Assembly: GCF_009734425.1 (NCBI RefSeq)
Contig: NZ_CP046455.1
Span: 2,294,001 to 2,358,000, forward strand
DNA length: 64,000 nt
DNA from: Corynebacterium occultum
GTDB lineage: Bacteria; Actinomycetota; Actinomycetes; Mycobacteriales; Mycobacteriaceae
Reading direction: 5' to 3'
The notes beneath the pieces are model-generated. The model ran no database searches, had not been told where the DNA came from, and was given only the letters and a program-made list of their open reading frames with translations. Shown here piece after piece: positions 11,373 to 20,162 of the stretch. A program made the position numbers and the translations under genes. The first letter of the stretch is position 1. Every line of letters begins with the position of its first letter.

Positions 11373-12611
11373 ATGAGCACTGAAAAGAATGACAACGACA
11401 TCGTCCTGGTTTCCCCCCTCCGTACCCCCGTGGGACGCTACGGCGGAGCCCTGACCGCGGTTCCGGTGCAGGAACTGGCAGCCACCGTGGTGCGTGCCAT
11501 CATCGAGCGCACCGGCATCGACCCCAAGGAGGTCGATGATCTGATCCTCGGCCAGGCTTCCCCGAACGGTGCCGCCCCGGCCCTGGGTCGTGTGGTCGCC
11601 CTGGACGCCGGCCTGGGTGAAACTGTCCCGGGTATGCAGCTGGACCGCCGTTGCGGTTCCGGCCTGCAGGCCATCGGCACCGCTGCGGCCCACATCGCCG
11701 CGGGTGCCGCCGACCTGATCATCGCCGGTGGTGCGGAGTCCATGTCCCGCACCGAGTACACCGTCGACGCTGATGTCCGCTGGGGCCTGAAGGGTGGCAA
11801 CACCACCTTCCGGGACCGTCTGGCTGAGGCCCGTGAGACCGCCGGCGGCAAGAACCACCCGATCCCCGGCGGCATGATCGAAACCGCCGAGAACCTGCGC
11901 CGCGAGTACCAGCTCGGCCGCGAGGAGCAGGATGTGATGGCGGTGGAGTCCCACGCCCGCGCCATCGCCGCCCAGGAGAACGGTTCCTTCGCTGAGGAGA
12001 TCGTCCCGGTCACCGTGCCCGGCGCGCGTCGCAAGGATCCGGCTGTGAGCATCGACCAGGATGAGCATCCCCGTCCGGGTACCACCCTGGAAAAGCTCTC
12101 CGGGCTGCGCCCGATCATGGGTCGTCAGGACGAGGAGGCCACCGTCACCGCGGGTAACGCCTCCGGCCAGAACGACGGTGCCGCCGCGATGATCGTGACC
12201 ACCCGTGCCAAGGCCGCCGAGCTGGGTCTCAAGCCCGTCGCCAAGCTGGCTGGCTGGGCTGTGGCCGGTGTCGCCCCGGAGACCATGGGCATCGGCCCGG
12301 TCCCGGCGACCGCCAAGCTGCTGAACCGGTTGGGGCTGACCCTGGCGGACATGGATGTCATCGAGCTGAATGAGGCTTTCGCCTCCCAGGCGCTGTCGGT
12401 GCTGCGCGAGTGGGACATCCCGCAGGATGACCCCCGCCTGAACCCCCTGGGCTCCGGCATCTCCCTGGGCCACCCGGTCGGTGCGACCGGTGCCCGCATG
12501 CTGGTCACCCTTGCCCACCAGCTGCAGCGCACCGGTGCGACCCGCGGTCTGGCTACCATGTGCATCGGTGGTGGCCAGGGCATGGCCGCCATCATCGAGA
12601 AGGAGGATTAA
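11373..12611 (+). CDS. pcaF: 3-oxoadipyl-CoA thiolase (acetyl-CoA acetyltransferase family)
   Basis: Cleaves 3-oxoadipyl-CoA to succinyl-CoA and acetyl-CoA, the last step of the pathway. 412 residues, full length. The acyl-accepting Cys94 lies in LDRRCGSGLQAIGTAA. The catalytic His is in NPLGSGISLGHPVGATG and the second Cys in MCIGGGQGMA. The ATG is preceded by AAAGGAAGG. It is the second gene of pcaR-pcaF-pcaD-benE-like; the pcaD start is 6 bases after its stop. Housekeeping thiolases have the same fold, so the specificity call rests on context. Confidence 0.93.
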   Translation: MSTEKNDNDIVLVSPLRTPVGRYGGALTAVPVQELAATVVRAIIERTGIDPKEVDDLILGQASPNGAAPALGRVVALDAGLGETVPGMQLDRRCGSGLQAIGTAAAHIAAGAADLIIAGGAESMSRTEYTVDADVRWGLKGGNTTFRDRLAEARETAGGKNHPIPGGMIETAENLRREYQLGREEQDVMAVESHARAIAAQENGSFAEEIVPVTVPGARRKDPAVSIDQDEHPRPGTTLEKLSGLRPIMGRQDEEATVTAGNASGQNDGAAAMIVTTRAKAAELGLKPVAKLAGWAVAGVAPETMGIGPVPATAKLLNRLGLTLADMDVIELNEAFASQALSVLREWDIPQDDPRLNPLGSGISLGHPVGATGARMLVTLAHQLQRTGATRGLATMCIGGGQGMAAIIEKED

Positions 12612-12617
12612 TCCACA

Positions 12618-13376
12618 ATGACCATCCTGCATCACGTTTCCTACGGCACCAACGACAAGTCCACCGTTGTGTTGCTCGGTTCCATCGGTTCCAACACCGA
12701 CATGTGGCTGCCGCAGCTTGACGCTCTCTCCCATGAGCACCGGGTGATCGCCCTGGATCACCGTGGCCATGGTGGTTCCCCGGTCATCCCGGGTCCGGCT
12801 TCCATCTCGGACCTGGCTGATGATGTGCTCAAGACCCTGGATTCCCTGGGTATCGAGGACTTCAAGGTCGCCGGTCTGTCCCTGGGTGGGTCGGTTGCCC
12901 AGTACCTGGCCGCCACCAGCTCCCGGGTCACCCACGCCGCTTTCCTGTGCACCTCCCCGAAGTTCGGGGAGCCGGCAGGTTGGCATGAGCGTGCCGCGGC
13001 TTCCCGCACCGCCGGGGTGGCCTCCCTGGCGGATGCCATCGTGGGCCGCTGGTTTTCTCCCGGGTTCCTCAAGGACAAGCCGGCCACCTCCTGGCACTAC
13101 CGCCAGATGATCGCCGGCACCGACAATGAGGGTTATGCCTCCTGCTGTGATGCCCTGGCCGGCTGGGACTTCACCCAGCGCCTGGGTGAGATCACCGTCC
13201 CGGTGCTCACCATCGCGGGTGCCGACGACCCCTCCACCCCGCCGGAGGTGCTCCAGGGCATCGCTGATGGTGTCAAGGACGGCCACCTCGTGGTTGTCTC
13301 CCCGGGTGCGCACGTGCCCACCGTCGAACAGCCCGAAGCGGTCAACGAAGCGCTGCTCAAGCACTTCGCCCGCTGA
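12618..13376 (+). CDS. pcaD: 3-oxoadipate enol-lactonase
   Basis: An alpha/beta hydrolase that opens 3-oxoadipate enol-lactone, the compound where the protocatechuate and catechol branches meet. 252 residues. The nucleophile elbow GLSLGG places Ser88, the acid is in GADDPSTP and the base is in SPGAHVPT near the C-terminus. HRGHGGSP marks the oxyanion region. In some actinobacteria PcaD is fused to PcaC; here it is separate, and pcaC is at 19764-20159. Tightly spaced after pcaF. Confidence 0.92.
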   Translation: MTILHHVSYGTNDKSTVVLLGSIGSNTDMWLPQLDALSHEHRVIALDHRGHGGSPVIPGPASISDLADDVLKTLDSLGIEDFKVAGLSLGGSVAQYLAATSSRVTHAAFLCTSPKFGEPAGWHERAAASRTAGVASLADAIVGRWFSPGFLKDKPATSWHYRQMIAGTDNEGYASCCDALAGWDFTQRLGEITVPVLTIAGADDPSTPPEVLQGIADGVKDGHLVVVSPGAHVPTVEQPEAVNEALLKHFAR

Positions 13377-13418
13377 GGGACTGATACCCCAGAAAAACTG
13401 TGACCGGGAGGTCTCAAC

Positions 13419-14729
13419 ATGGAAAAGGAACGTTCCTCAGGAACTGGACCGCTGTTGGCGGTCGAAGCCCCCGTGCTTCCACGCCCGACTTTGAGAGAGA
13501 TCGCCCGGGACATGGGGCCGCAGGAGATCGGTAACGGATTCGTTGCCCTGATCTTCTCCGCGTCGGGTCCGATCGCGGTGATACTGCAGGCCGCGGCCGC
13601 CGGAAATCTCAACAGCCAGGAGACCTCTTCCTGGATCTTCGGCGCTTTCCTGGGCAATGGTCTGCTGACCTTGCTGCTGACCTATCTCTACCGCTCCCCC
13701 CAGGCCTACTTCTGGACGATTCCGGGCACGGTGATTGTCGGCGATGCCCTGACCCACCTCTCCTTCGGGGAGGTGATCGGGGCCTACATGGTCACCGCCG
13801 TCCTGATATTCCTGCTGGGGTGGACCGGGCTGATCGGGAAGATCATGGCGGTTCTGCCACCGACCATCGTCATGGCGATGGTGGCCGGTATCTTCCTTCG
13901 TTTCGGCCTGGATCTGATCAGTTCCACCACCGCTGACCCGTTGATCTCGATCCCGATGATCCTTGTCTTCGTCGCCTTGAGCATCATGCCGATGGTGGCG
14001 AAGGTGGCACCTCCGGTGGCGGTGGCCGCGCTCGTCGGCACGGTGGTGGCGATCGTTGCGGGTCGTCTGTCCCCGGGGATCCTGGACAATGGGGTCTTCG
14101 CCCAGCCGATCATCAACACCCCGGAGTTCTCCTTCGCCGCTATTGCGGAGCTGGTGATTCCCCTGGCGATCACGGTGGTCATCGTCCAGAACGGGCAGGG
14201 CACCGCGGTGCTCAGCGCCGCCGGACACAAGCAGGGGGTCAATCTCTCTGCCGCGGCCTCCGGTCTCGCCTCGATCCCGATGGGGCTGCTGGGTACCACC
14301 TCCACCTGTCTGACCGGGCCGACCAATGCCCTGATCGTGGCAGGACCGAACAAGGAACGGCACTACACCGCCGCGATGGTCACCGGTTTCGGTGCCGTGC
14401 TGGTGGGGTTGATTTCCCCCGCCTTCGTCGGTTTCATGTTGGCGATGCCGGCCTCCTTCATCGCCGCCCTCGCCGGCATCGCGATGCTGACCCCCCTGAA
14501 GAACGCCTTCCTGGCCGGATTCAAGGGTCCGTTCTCCACCGGCGCCCTGGTGTGTTTCCTGGTCACCGTCTCCGAGCTGACCATCTGGAATATCACCGCC
14601 CCCTTCTGGGGTCTGGTCTTCGGTGGCATCATCGCCTTCCTGCTGGACCGGACTCCGAAGGCGGCTCCGGCCCCTCGTTCGGAGTCCGTGGAAACCGCGG
14701 GACAGCTGACGGAAAAACCCGCCCGTTAA
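13419..14729 (+). CDS. benE: BenE-type benzoate/aromatic acid membrane transporter
   Basis: 436 residues with about 10-12 hydrophobic segments, and motifs of the BenE benzoate:proton symporter family: ILQAAAAGNLNSQETSSW, TTSTCLTGPTNALIVAG and a C-terminal AFLAGFKGPFSTGALV. It imports an aromatic acid across the plasma membrane. GGGAGGT lies before ATG 13419 and the gene is 42 bases after pcaD, so it belongs to the pcaR operon. In C. glutamicum, as I recall, benE sits with the ben genes; here it is with pca genes, so its substrate could be benzoate or another aromatic acid. Confidence 0.85.
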   Translation: MEKERSSGTGPLLAVEAPVLPRPTLREIARDMGPQEIGNGFVALIFSASGPIAVILQAAAAGNLNSQETSSWIFGAFLGNGLLTLLLTYLYRSPQAYFWTIPGTVIVGDALTHLSFGEVIGAYMVTAVLIFLLGWTGLIGKIMAVLPPTIVMAMVAGIFLRFGLDLISSTTADPLISIPMILVFVALSIMPMVAKVAPPVAVAALVGTVVAIVAGRLSPGILDNGVFAQPIINTPEFSFAAIAELVIPLAITVVIVQNGQGTAVLSAAGHKQGVNLSAAASGLASIPMGLLGTTSTCLTGPTNALIVAGPNKERHYTAAMVTGFGAVLVGLISPAFVGFMLAMPASFIAALAGIAMLTPLKNAFLAGFKGPFSTGALVCFLVTVSELTIWNITAPFWGLVFGGIIAFLLDRTPKAAPAPRSESVETAGQLTEKPAR

Positions 14730-14760
14730 CACAGGGCACCTTAGTGCGGTTTCCCTGACA

Positions 14761-14795
14761 CCGGCCCTGCTTCCCCACCACGGAAGCAGGGCCGG
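14761..14795 (+). terminator. Terminator of the pcaRFD-benE operon
   Basis: Perfect 14-bp stem (CCGGCCCTGCTTCC paired with its complement) around a 7-base loop, between benE and pcaO. Confidence 0.7.
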
Positions 14796-14810
14796 TCCTG
14801 GTTTCCCGGG

Positions 14811-14816
14811 TACCCT
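14811..14816 (+). promoter_or_regulatory. Putative -10 box, leaderless pcaO
   Basis: TACCCT followed by 7 bases and the ATG at 14824; no Shine-Dalgarno sequence is present. Confidence 0.45.
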
Positions 14817-14823
14817 CTTCATC

Positions 14824-17055
14824 ATGTTCACCACCGGTCTCCTACCTCGTCGGCGACTCCTCCTGCGCCGTATCATCGCGGAACTCAAGGAGTCGGAGAA
14901 CGGCTGCTTCCTACTGGTCACCGGCCCTCCGGGGGTCAACAAAGGGCGATTTCTCCGGGAACTCGCCGCTGAGCTTCCCGCCTATACCCTGACCTTGGCC
15001 CGTGCACTCCCCGACACCTCTTCACTGGCGATGCTGCCCGGTGAGATAGAGACAGATTCCATCCTGCTCATCGATGATGTCCACCGGGCCGGAGCCGCGG
15101 ATCTCAACCGCATTCTGGCACGGGTGCACCAGTCCGGTGGGCCCCGGCTCATCCTGCTGGGCAGCGCCCCGATCCGCCTGGATTTCGCCACCGATGTGGT
15201 CTCCCTGCCACCGCTCTCGGTCCCGGAGACCGCGGAACTGGCCCGCCAGATCGTCGGGGTCTGTGACGTTGACACCGCACGTCGTATTCATGAGGCCAGT
15301 GGGGGTCTGCCCCAGCTGATCCGGGAGCTGCTGGATGCCGCGGAACTGACCCACTGGTCCCAGCCTGCTCCCCCGATCCCGATCCCGGCTCACTGGCGCG
15401 ACCAGGACCTGCGTGATGATGTCCTCCGTCTGATCGCCCTGCCACCACAGGGGCTGGATACCGGTTTCCTGGATGCCGCAGAGCTGAGCCGTGCCGATGA
15501 TTTCGTCGCCGCCGGGATACTTGAGCATGTCCACGGCCAGCTCCGCTTTCGACGCCCCCAGCACCGCAGCATCACCCGGGCAGATACCCCACCAGGTCTG
15601 GAGGCGGCCCTGCGGGATCGGCTGGACCTGCCGGTGAGGACCTCATCGGGCAGTGCCCGGGAAAGAGCGGAATCCTTTACTGAGGCCGCCGACCTGGGCA
15701 CCGCCCGCCTGGAACTGGAGAACAGCGCCGAGGCGGTCCCCGAACTGCGTGGCTACCTGGCCACCTATGCCGGCCACCGCCAACTTGCAGGCAGAGAGTT
15801 CGCACACGCACCCTTCTCCCCCACGCTGGCGAACCGGCAGATCTTCCATCAGCTGGCCAACTGGGACATCCGTGGCATCCGGGCCTGGACCGCACGCTCC
15901 GCAGACCGGGAAATCTTCGAAGGCTTCCTGGCCGCGGTGGACCACGGTGCCCGACCCCGGCAACTGCACTATGAGGACCCCCGCCAGCAACAGCGGGCCG
16001 ACCTGATCGCCGGCTGGGTCGCCCTCGTCTTCGACGATGCCGTCCGAGCCCGGGAACTGCTCTCCCGGCGCGTCCCCGGTGACTCCGATCTGGTGGGCCT
16101 GTGGCAGGCTGGTTTCCTGGCCCGAACCCACTATGTGCTCGGCGAATGGTCCAAGGCAGCCGCCGTGGTCGAACGCGGCCTCGCCCTCAGCGAAGCCTGT
16201 GAGACACCCCTGCTCGAACCGCTGCTGTTGTGGACCGGCGCCCAGATCGCCGCCATGAGCGGACACCGGGAACTCTCCCGCCACTATCTCTCCCGGATGC
16301 AGACCTCCGCGGATTCCTTCCTCATTCAACGGCTGCCCGCAGCGATGGGCCGGATGATCATCACCTCCACCTCCACCGAACTCGGGGATGCCCTCCGCGC
16401 CGGTAAACACCTCAGGGAGATCGTCAGACAGCAGGACACCCAGCAGCCCGGATTCTGGCCCTGGGAGGACATCTACGCCAACTCCCTGGTCGCTGCCGGT
16501 CAGGTGGATGCCGCAGATGCGGTCATCACGGGCGCCGAGGAACGCTACCGCGACAGCGGCATCGTCTCTCTGCACGCGAAGAACCTGGTGCCCCGGGCCA
16601 GCATCCAGATCCAGCGGGGCATGACCCGCGCCGGGGTGTCCAGCCTGGAGGAGGCGGTGGATTCAATCGCCGGGATGAACCTGCCCGCCTATGAAGCCCG
16701 CATCCTCTTCGAGTTCGGTTCTGTCCTGCGCCGGATCGGTCGGCGTTCCCGGGCGGAGGAGTTCTTCGTCCGTGCCGAGGAGGTGTTCATCATGATGGGT
16801 GCCACCACGATGGTGCACCGCTGTGAGGTGGAACGTCGCGCCGGGGGCATGGGTGGCCGTCGCCCCAACCGGTTGGGGTTGACCCCGCAGGAGGAACAGA
16901 TTGCGGTCCTGGTGGCCGAGGGTGCCACCAATCGTGGGGCTGCCCAGGAGCTGTCCTTGTCGACCAAGACAGTGGAGTACCATCTGACCAGGGTGTACAA
17001 GAAGCTGGGGTTGGCCTCCCGGGCGGAACTGCCGCAGGCGTTACTGCGACGGTGA
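14824..17055 (+). CDS. pcaO: Large LuxR-type (LAL) regulator PcaO
   Basis: 743 residues. N-terminal ATPase-like domain, a long helical middle region, and a C-terminal LuxR helix-turn-helix (about 685-740: LTPQEEQIAVLVAEGATNR, LSLSTKTVEYHLTRVYKKLG). The Walker A site is abnormal: residues 34-41 read GPPGVNKG instead of GxxxxGK[ST], whereas the paralogue BenR has canonical GPGGAGKS. Walker B-like LLIDDVHRAG is retained. I recall that C. glutamicum PcaO, a LAL-type activator of pcaHG, has been described with an unusual ATP-binding site, so this may be lineage-conserved. The start follows a -10-like TACCCT by 7 bases. Convergent with pcaK. Confidence 0.88.
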   Translation: MFTTGLLPRRRLLLRRIIAELKESENGCFLLVTGPPGVNKGRFLRELAAELPAYTLTLARALPDTSSLAMLPGEIETDSILLIDDVHRAGAADLNRILARVHQSGGPRLILLGSAPIRLDFATDVVSLPPLSVPETAELARQIVGVCDVDTARRIHEASGGLPQLIRELLDAAELTHWSQPAPPIPIPAHWRDQDLRDDVLRLIALPPQGLDTGFLDAAELSRADDFVAAGILEHVHGQLRFRRPQHRSITRADTPPGLEAALRDRLDLPVRTSSGSARERAESFTEAADLGTARLELENSAEAVPELRGYLATYAGHRQLAGREFAHAPFSPTLANRQIFHQLANWDIRGIRAWTARSADREIFEGFLAAVDHGARPRQLHYEDPRQQQRADLIAGWVALVFDDAVRARELLSRRVPGDSDLVGLWQAGFLARTHYVLGEWSKAAAVVERGLALSEACETPLLEPLLLWTGAQIAAMSGHRELSRHYLSRMQTSADSFLIQRLPAAMGRMIITSTSTELGDALRAGKHLREIVRQQDTQQPGFWPWEDIYANSLVAAGQVDAADAVITGAEERYRDSGIVSLHAKNLVPRASIQIQRGMTRAGVSSLEEAVDSIAGMNLPAYEARILFEFGSVLRRIGRRSRAEEFFVRAEEVFIMMGATTMVHRCEVERRAGGMGGRRPNRLGLTPQEEQIAVLVAEGATNRGAAQELSLSTKTVEYHLTRVYKKLGLASRAELPQALLRR

Positions 17056-17082
17056 ACCACCCCCAGGGGGCCCGCAAGGGAG

Positions 17083-17126
17083 ATGGCCTGGTGCCCGCAT
17101 CCCCGGAGATGCGGGCACCAGGCCAT
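17083..17126. terminator. Bidirectional terminator between pcaO and pcaK
   Basis: Perfect 18-bp stem with an 8-base loop between convergent genes. TTTTC follows on the plus strand. Confidence 0.8.
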
Positions 17127-17158
17127 TTTCAGGAGTCCTTCCGAGGGGAACCGGATTC

Positions 17159-18505
17159 TCAGCTCGCCGGGTTCGGTTCCCTGCTGGCGGCAGACTCCGG
17201 CGACCGGGAGCTACCCCGAAGTGTTCGTGAGGCGGAGAAGATGATCGCACCCAGCAGGCCCACACCGGCGAAGGCGAAGAAGCCCCAGGGATAAGCCAGT
17301 CCGGCGGTGACCAGCAGACCACCGAGCAGGGGGCCGGAGATTGCACCGAGTCGGCCGATACCGGCGGAGAAGCCCATGGCGGTCGCCCGGATCTGTGAGG
17401 GGTGGTTCTCACCGGTGAAGGCGTAGACCAGCACCTGGGAACTGAACACGAAGACACCGGTCAACAGGACAATGGCGTAGAGACCGAGCAGCGGCAGACG
17501 TACCGCCAACAGGGCCAGGAAAACCGCGGAGAGCAGGAACCACAGCAGGGCGGTCCGGCGCGGGGAGTGCCTGTCGGCGACCTTGCCCGCCAGCATCAGC
17601 CCGATCACGGCCCCGATATTGAGCACCATGAGGAAACCCAGCGCATTACCCATGTCATAGTCCGCCTGGCGCATGATCTGCGGCAGCCAGGTGTTCAGTC
17701 CGTAGACCAGGAGCAGTCCCATGAAGGAGGTGCCCCAGATGGCGAGGGTGTTGATCCGGAAGGTGGGCTTGAACAGTGCCCGCAGTGAACCGGACTCACT
17801 GATCTCCGCCTCGTGTTCCCGGTCAAGGTCATCCTCGATGACCAGGCCATAATCCCGGGCAACCTTCTCCGCCTCAGCCACCCGTCCCCGGGCCCGGAGG
17901 AACTGCGGGGATTCCGGAAGCAGGAAGTAGAGCAGGGGTGCCAGGATCAGGCCGGGAATCGAACCTGCGAGAAACATCGAATGCCAGCCGAGGGCACCGA
18001 TGAGGAACATCGCCAGGAAGGCAGTGGCCACCGCTCCGACGTGATAGCCGGTCATCAGGGTGGTGGAGGCCGAACCAGCCTTGGAGCCCGAACGGAACTC
18101 CGTCACCATGGCAATGGCTGTGGGCAAGGCACCGCCCAGACCGACGCCCGCCAGGAAACGCCAGAGGGTGAATAGTGCGATGCTGTCGGTGAATCCCAGG
18201 AAGAGGGTGAACAGGGAGAAGAAGAACACCGAGAGGATCATCACCCAGCGGCGTCCGACCCGGTCGGTGAGGAAACCGATGGCCAGTGCCCCGATGGTCA
18301 TGCCGATCAGTCCGACGGTACTGATCTGGGTTGCCTGCGCGGCGGTCAAGGTCCATGAAGGGTCTTCGAGCATGGCCGGGATGGTGGCACCCAACACCAC
18401 AAGGTCGAAGCCATCCAGGACGATCGCCACCCACAGGAGGGAGACGACGGTGAACACACTCTTCTTCGGGGGAGCTACCTGAGCAGCGGTCGTTGCCTGG
18501 TTCAT
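17159..18505 (-). CDS. pcaK: AAHS-family aromatic acid:proton symporter (PcaK-like)
   Basis: About 448 residues with 12 predicted membrane helices. TM1 carries the DGFD motif of the AAHS subfamily (VLDGFDLVVLGATIP), and the TM2-3 loop carries GFLTDRVGRRW. Family members import 4-hydroxybenzoate and protocatechuate. It follows pobA directly. ATG 18505 and GTG 18511 are both possible; the GTG would overlap the pobA stop as TAGTG and sits 5 bases after GAGGT. Last gene of pcaHGBC-pobA-pcaK. Substrate assignment is by family and context. Confidence 0.87.
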   Translation of the reverse strand: MNQATTAAQVAPPKKSVFTVVSLLWVAIVLDGFDLVVLGATIPAMLEDPSWTLTAAQATQISTVGLIGMTIGALAIGFLTDRVGRRWVMILSVFFFSLFTLFLGFTDSIALFTLWRFLAGVGLGGALPTAIAMVTEFRSGSKAGSASTTLMTGYHVGAVATAFLAMFLIGALGWHSMFLAGSIPGLILAPLLYFLLPESPQFLRARGRVAEAEKVARDYGLVIEDDLDREHEAEISESGSLRALFKPTFRINTLAIWGTSFMGLLLVYGLNTWLPQIMRQADYDMGNALGFLMVLNIGAVIGLMLAGKVADRHSPRRTALLWFLLSAVFLALLAVRLPLLGLYAIVLLTGVFVFSSQVLVYAFTGENHPSQIRATAMGFSAGIGRLGAISGPLLGGLLVTAGLAYPWGFFAFAGVGLLGAIIFSASRTLRGSSRSPESAASREPNPAS

Positions 18506-18510
18506 GATCA

Positions 18511-19698
18511 CTAGACCTCAAATTTCGGTAGATCTTTACCCACGTACTGCTCAGCCAGGTAACGCTGGCCGGCCTCGGACTCCAGCACCGAGCGCAGTTC
18601 CGCGAAACGACGCTGCGTGGCGAAATGATCCTCACCAGGGACCGCATGAAGCATGGAGGACATCCAGTAGGAGAAGTGCTGGGCCTTCCAGATGCGCGGC
18701 ACCGCCAGCGAACTGTAGGCATCGAGCAGCCCGGTGTCCTTACGCTTGAGTGCCCGGACCAGGCCCGGTGCCAGCACCGAGACATCGGCGACCGCCAGGT
18801 TCAACCCCTTGGCGCCGGTCGGCGGGACGGTGTGCGCGGCATCGCCAGCCAGGAAGAGACGTCCCTGCTGCATGGGCTCAGTCACCGCAGAACGGAAACG
18901 CAGCACCGCCTTATCAAAGATCCTGCCCTCGGTCACCTTGATCTCATCGGAGTCCGCACGCAGGTGCAGCTGCTCCCAGATTCGCTCATCAGACCACATG
19001 TCCACCGTGTCATCAGGGTCGCACTGCAGGTAATAGCGCTGAATTGTCTCGCTGCGGGTGGAGATCAGGGCGAAACCCTCCGGGTGGGTGGCGTAGATCA
19101 GCTCCTTCTGGGTCTTCGGGGCCTCGACCAGGATGCCGAACCAGGCGTAGGGGTACTCATGGCGGGCACGGATGCCGGTGCCCTCGGTGATGATCTTGCG
19201 GTAGGGCGAGGAAGAACCATCCGCAGCGATGACATAGTCCGTGCTGATGGTCTCCGGAACGCCCCCCTCAGTGGTGTAGGTGAGGGTCGGCTTCTCCCCC
19301 AGGTGACCGTCAACCTCCGCCACGGTGGTGGAGAAGAGGATGGTGCCCCCGTCCTCGAGACGCTTGGCGATGAAGTCCTTGAGATATTCATGCTGCGGCC
19401 AGATCGCGACGTGATGACCGGTCAGCTCGGTCAGCGGGATGCGGGTGGGCTGACCGTTGATGCTGATGTCGATACCCTCATCGATATCAGCCTCGCGTTC
19501 CATCCGTTCCCCCACCCCGGTATCCCGCATGAGGTTCAGGGTCCCCTGCTCCAGGATCCCGGCGCGGACGGTCTCCTCCACCTGCTGGCGGGTCCGGGAC
19601 TCAAAGACGATGGATTCCACACCATGCTGGTGTAACAGGTGGGACAGGGTCAGACCAGCAGGTCCGGCCCCGATGATGGCGACAGGCACATGATTCAC
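18511..19698 (-). CDS. pobA: 4-hydroxybenzoate 3-monooxygenase
   Basis: FAD- and NAD(P)H-dependent hydroxylase that makes protocatechuate from 4-hydroxybenzoate. 395 residues, the normal size. The dinucleotide motif VAIIGAGPAGLTLSHLL is at residues 7-23, and the second FAD motif LAGDAAHTVPPTGAKGLNLA is near 285. It lies between pcaC and pcaK in the same orientation, so the uptake and hydroxylation steps are physically linked to ring cleavage. As I recall, in C. glutamicum the pobA-type gene lies outside the pca cluster, so this placement may be a lineage difference. Confidence 0.94.
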   Translation of the reverse strand: MNHVPVAIIGAGPAGLTLSHLLHQHGVESIVFESRTRQQVEETVRAGILEQGTLNLMRDTGVGERMEREADIDEGIDISINGQPTRIPLTELTGHHVAIWPQHEYLKDFIAKRLEDGGTILFSTTVAEVDGHLGEKPTLTYTTEGGVPETISTDYVIAADGSSSPYRKIITEGTGIRARHEYPYAWFGILVEAPKTQKELIYATHPEGFALISTRSETIQRYYLQCDPDDTVDMWSDERIWEQLHLRADSDEIKVTEGRIFDKAVLRFRSAVTEPMQQGRLFLAGDAAHTVPPTGAKGLNLAVADVSVLAPGLVRALKRKDTGLLDAYSSLAVPRIWKAQHFSYWMSSMLHAVPGEDHFATQRRFAELRSVLESEAGQRYLAEQYVGKDLPKFEV

Positions 19699-19763
19699 GG
19701 TGATTCTCCTATGAAGACAATATTTCTGAAGACGGGATTTATCAGGGGGTACGTCAAAAGGAT

Positions 19764-20159
19764 CTAGAGCTGCTCCGCCACGGCGGCATCGAGCAGTTTG
19801 AAACCATGATTGGAGTTCGGAACCCCGGCATAAACCGCGGTGTGCAACAACACCTCCGCGATGGTGTCGCGGTCCACCCCGGCACGCAGGGCCGCCCGGA
19901 TGTGCATGTCCAGCTCACCGTCATTGCCCACCGCGGTCAGGATGGCGATGGTCAGCAGGCGGCGCTGGGTATGGTCGAGAGCCTCACGGTTCCAGACATC
20001 ACCCCAGGCGGTGCGGGTGATGAAGTCCTGGAAGATCTCCGTGGTCGGGGTCTGCTTCGCGAGGGCCGCATCCACATGCGCATCCCCCAGCACCGACCGG
20101 CGGTTTTTCATCCCCGTCTCAAAGGCAGCCTCACGGCCCACCTGGTAATCATCACTCAT
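19764..20159 (-). CDS. pcaC: 4-carboxymuconolactone decarboxylase
   Basis: Converts 4-carboxymuconolactone to 3-oxoadipate enol-lactone. 131 residues, AhpD-like fold, with the family's TRTAWGDVWNREALDHTQR and LLHTAVYAGVPNSNHGF segments. It starts 3 bases after the pcaB stop, so it is translationally linked. Not fused to pcaD. Confidence 0.94.
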   Translation of the reverse strand: MSDDYQVGREAAFETGMKNRRSVLGDAHVDAALAKQTPTTEIFQDFITRTAWGDVWNREALDHTQRRLLTIAILTAVGNDGELDMHIRAALRAGVDRDTIAEVLLHTAVYAGVPNSNHGFKLLDAAVAEQL

Positions 20160-20162
20160 CGC

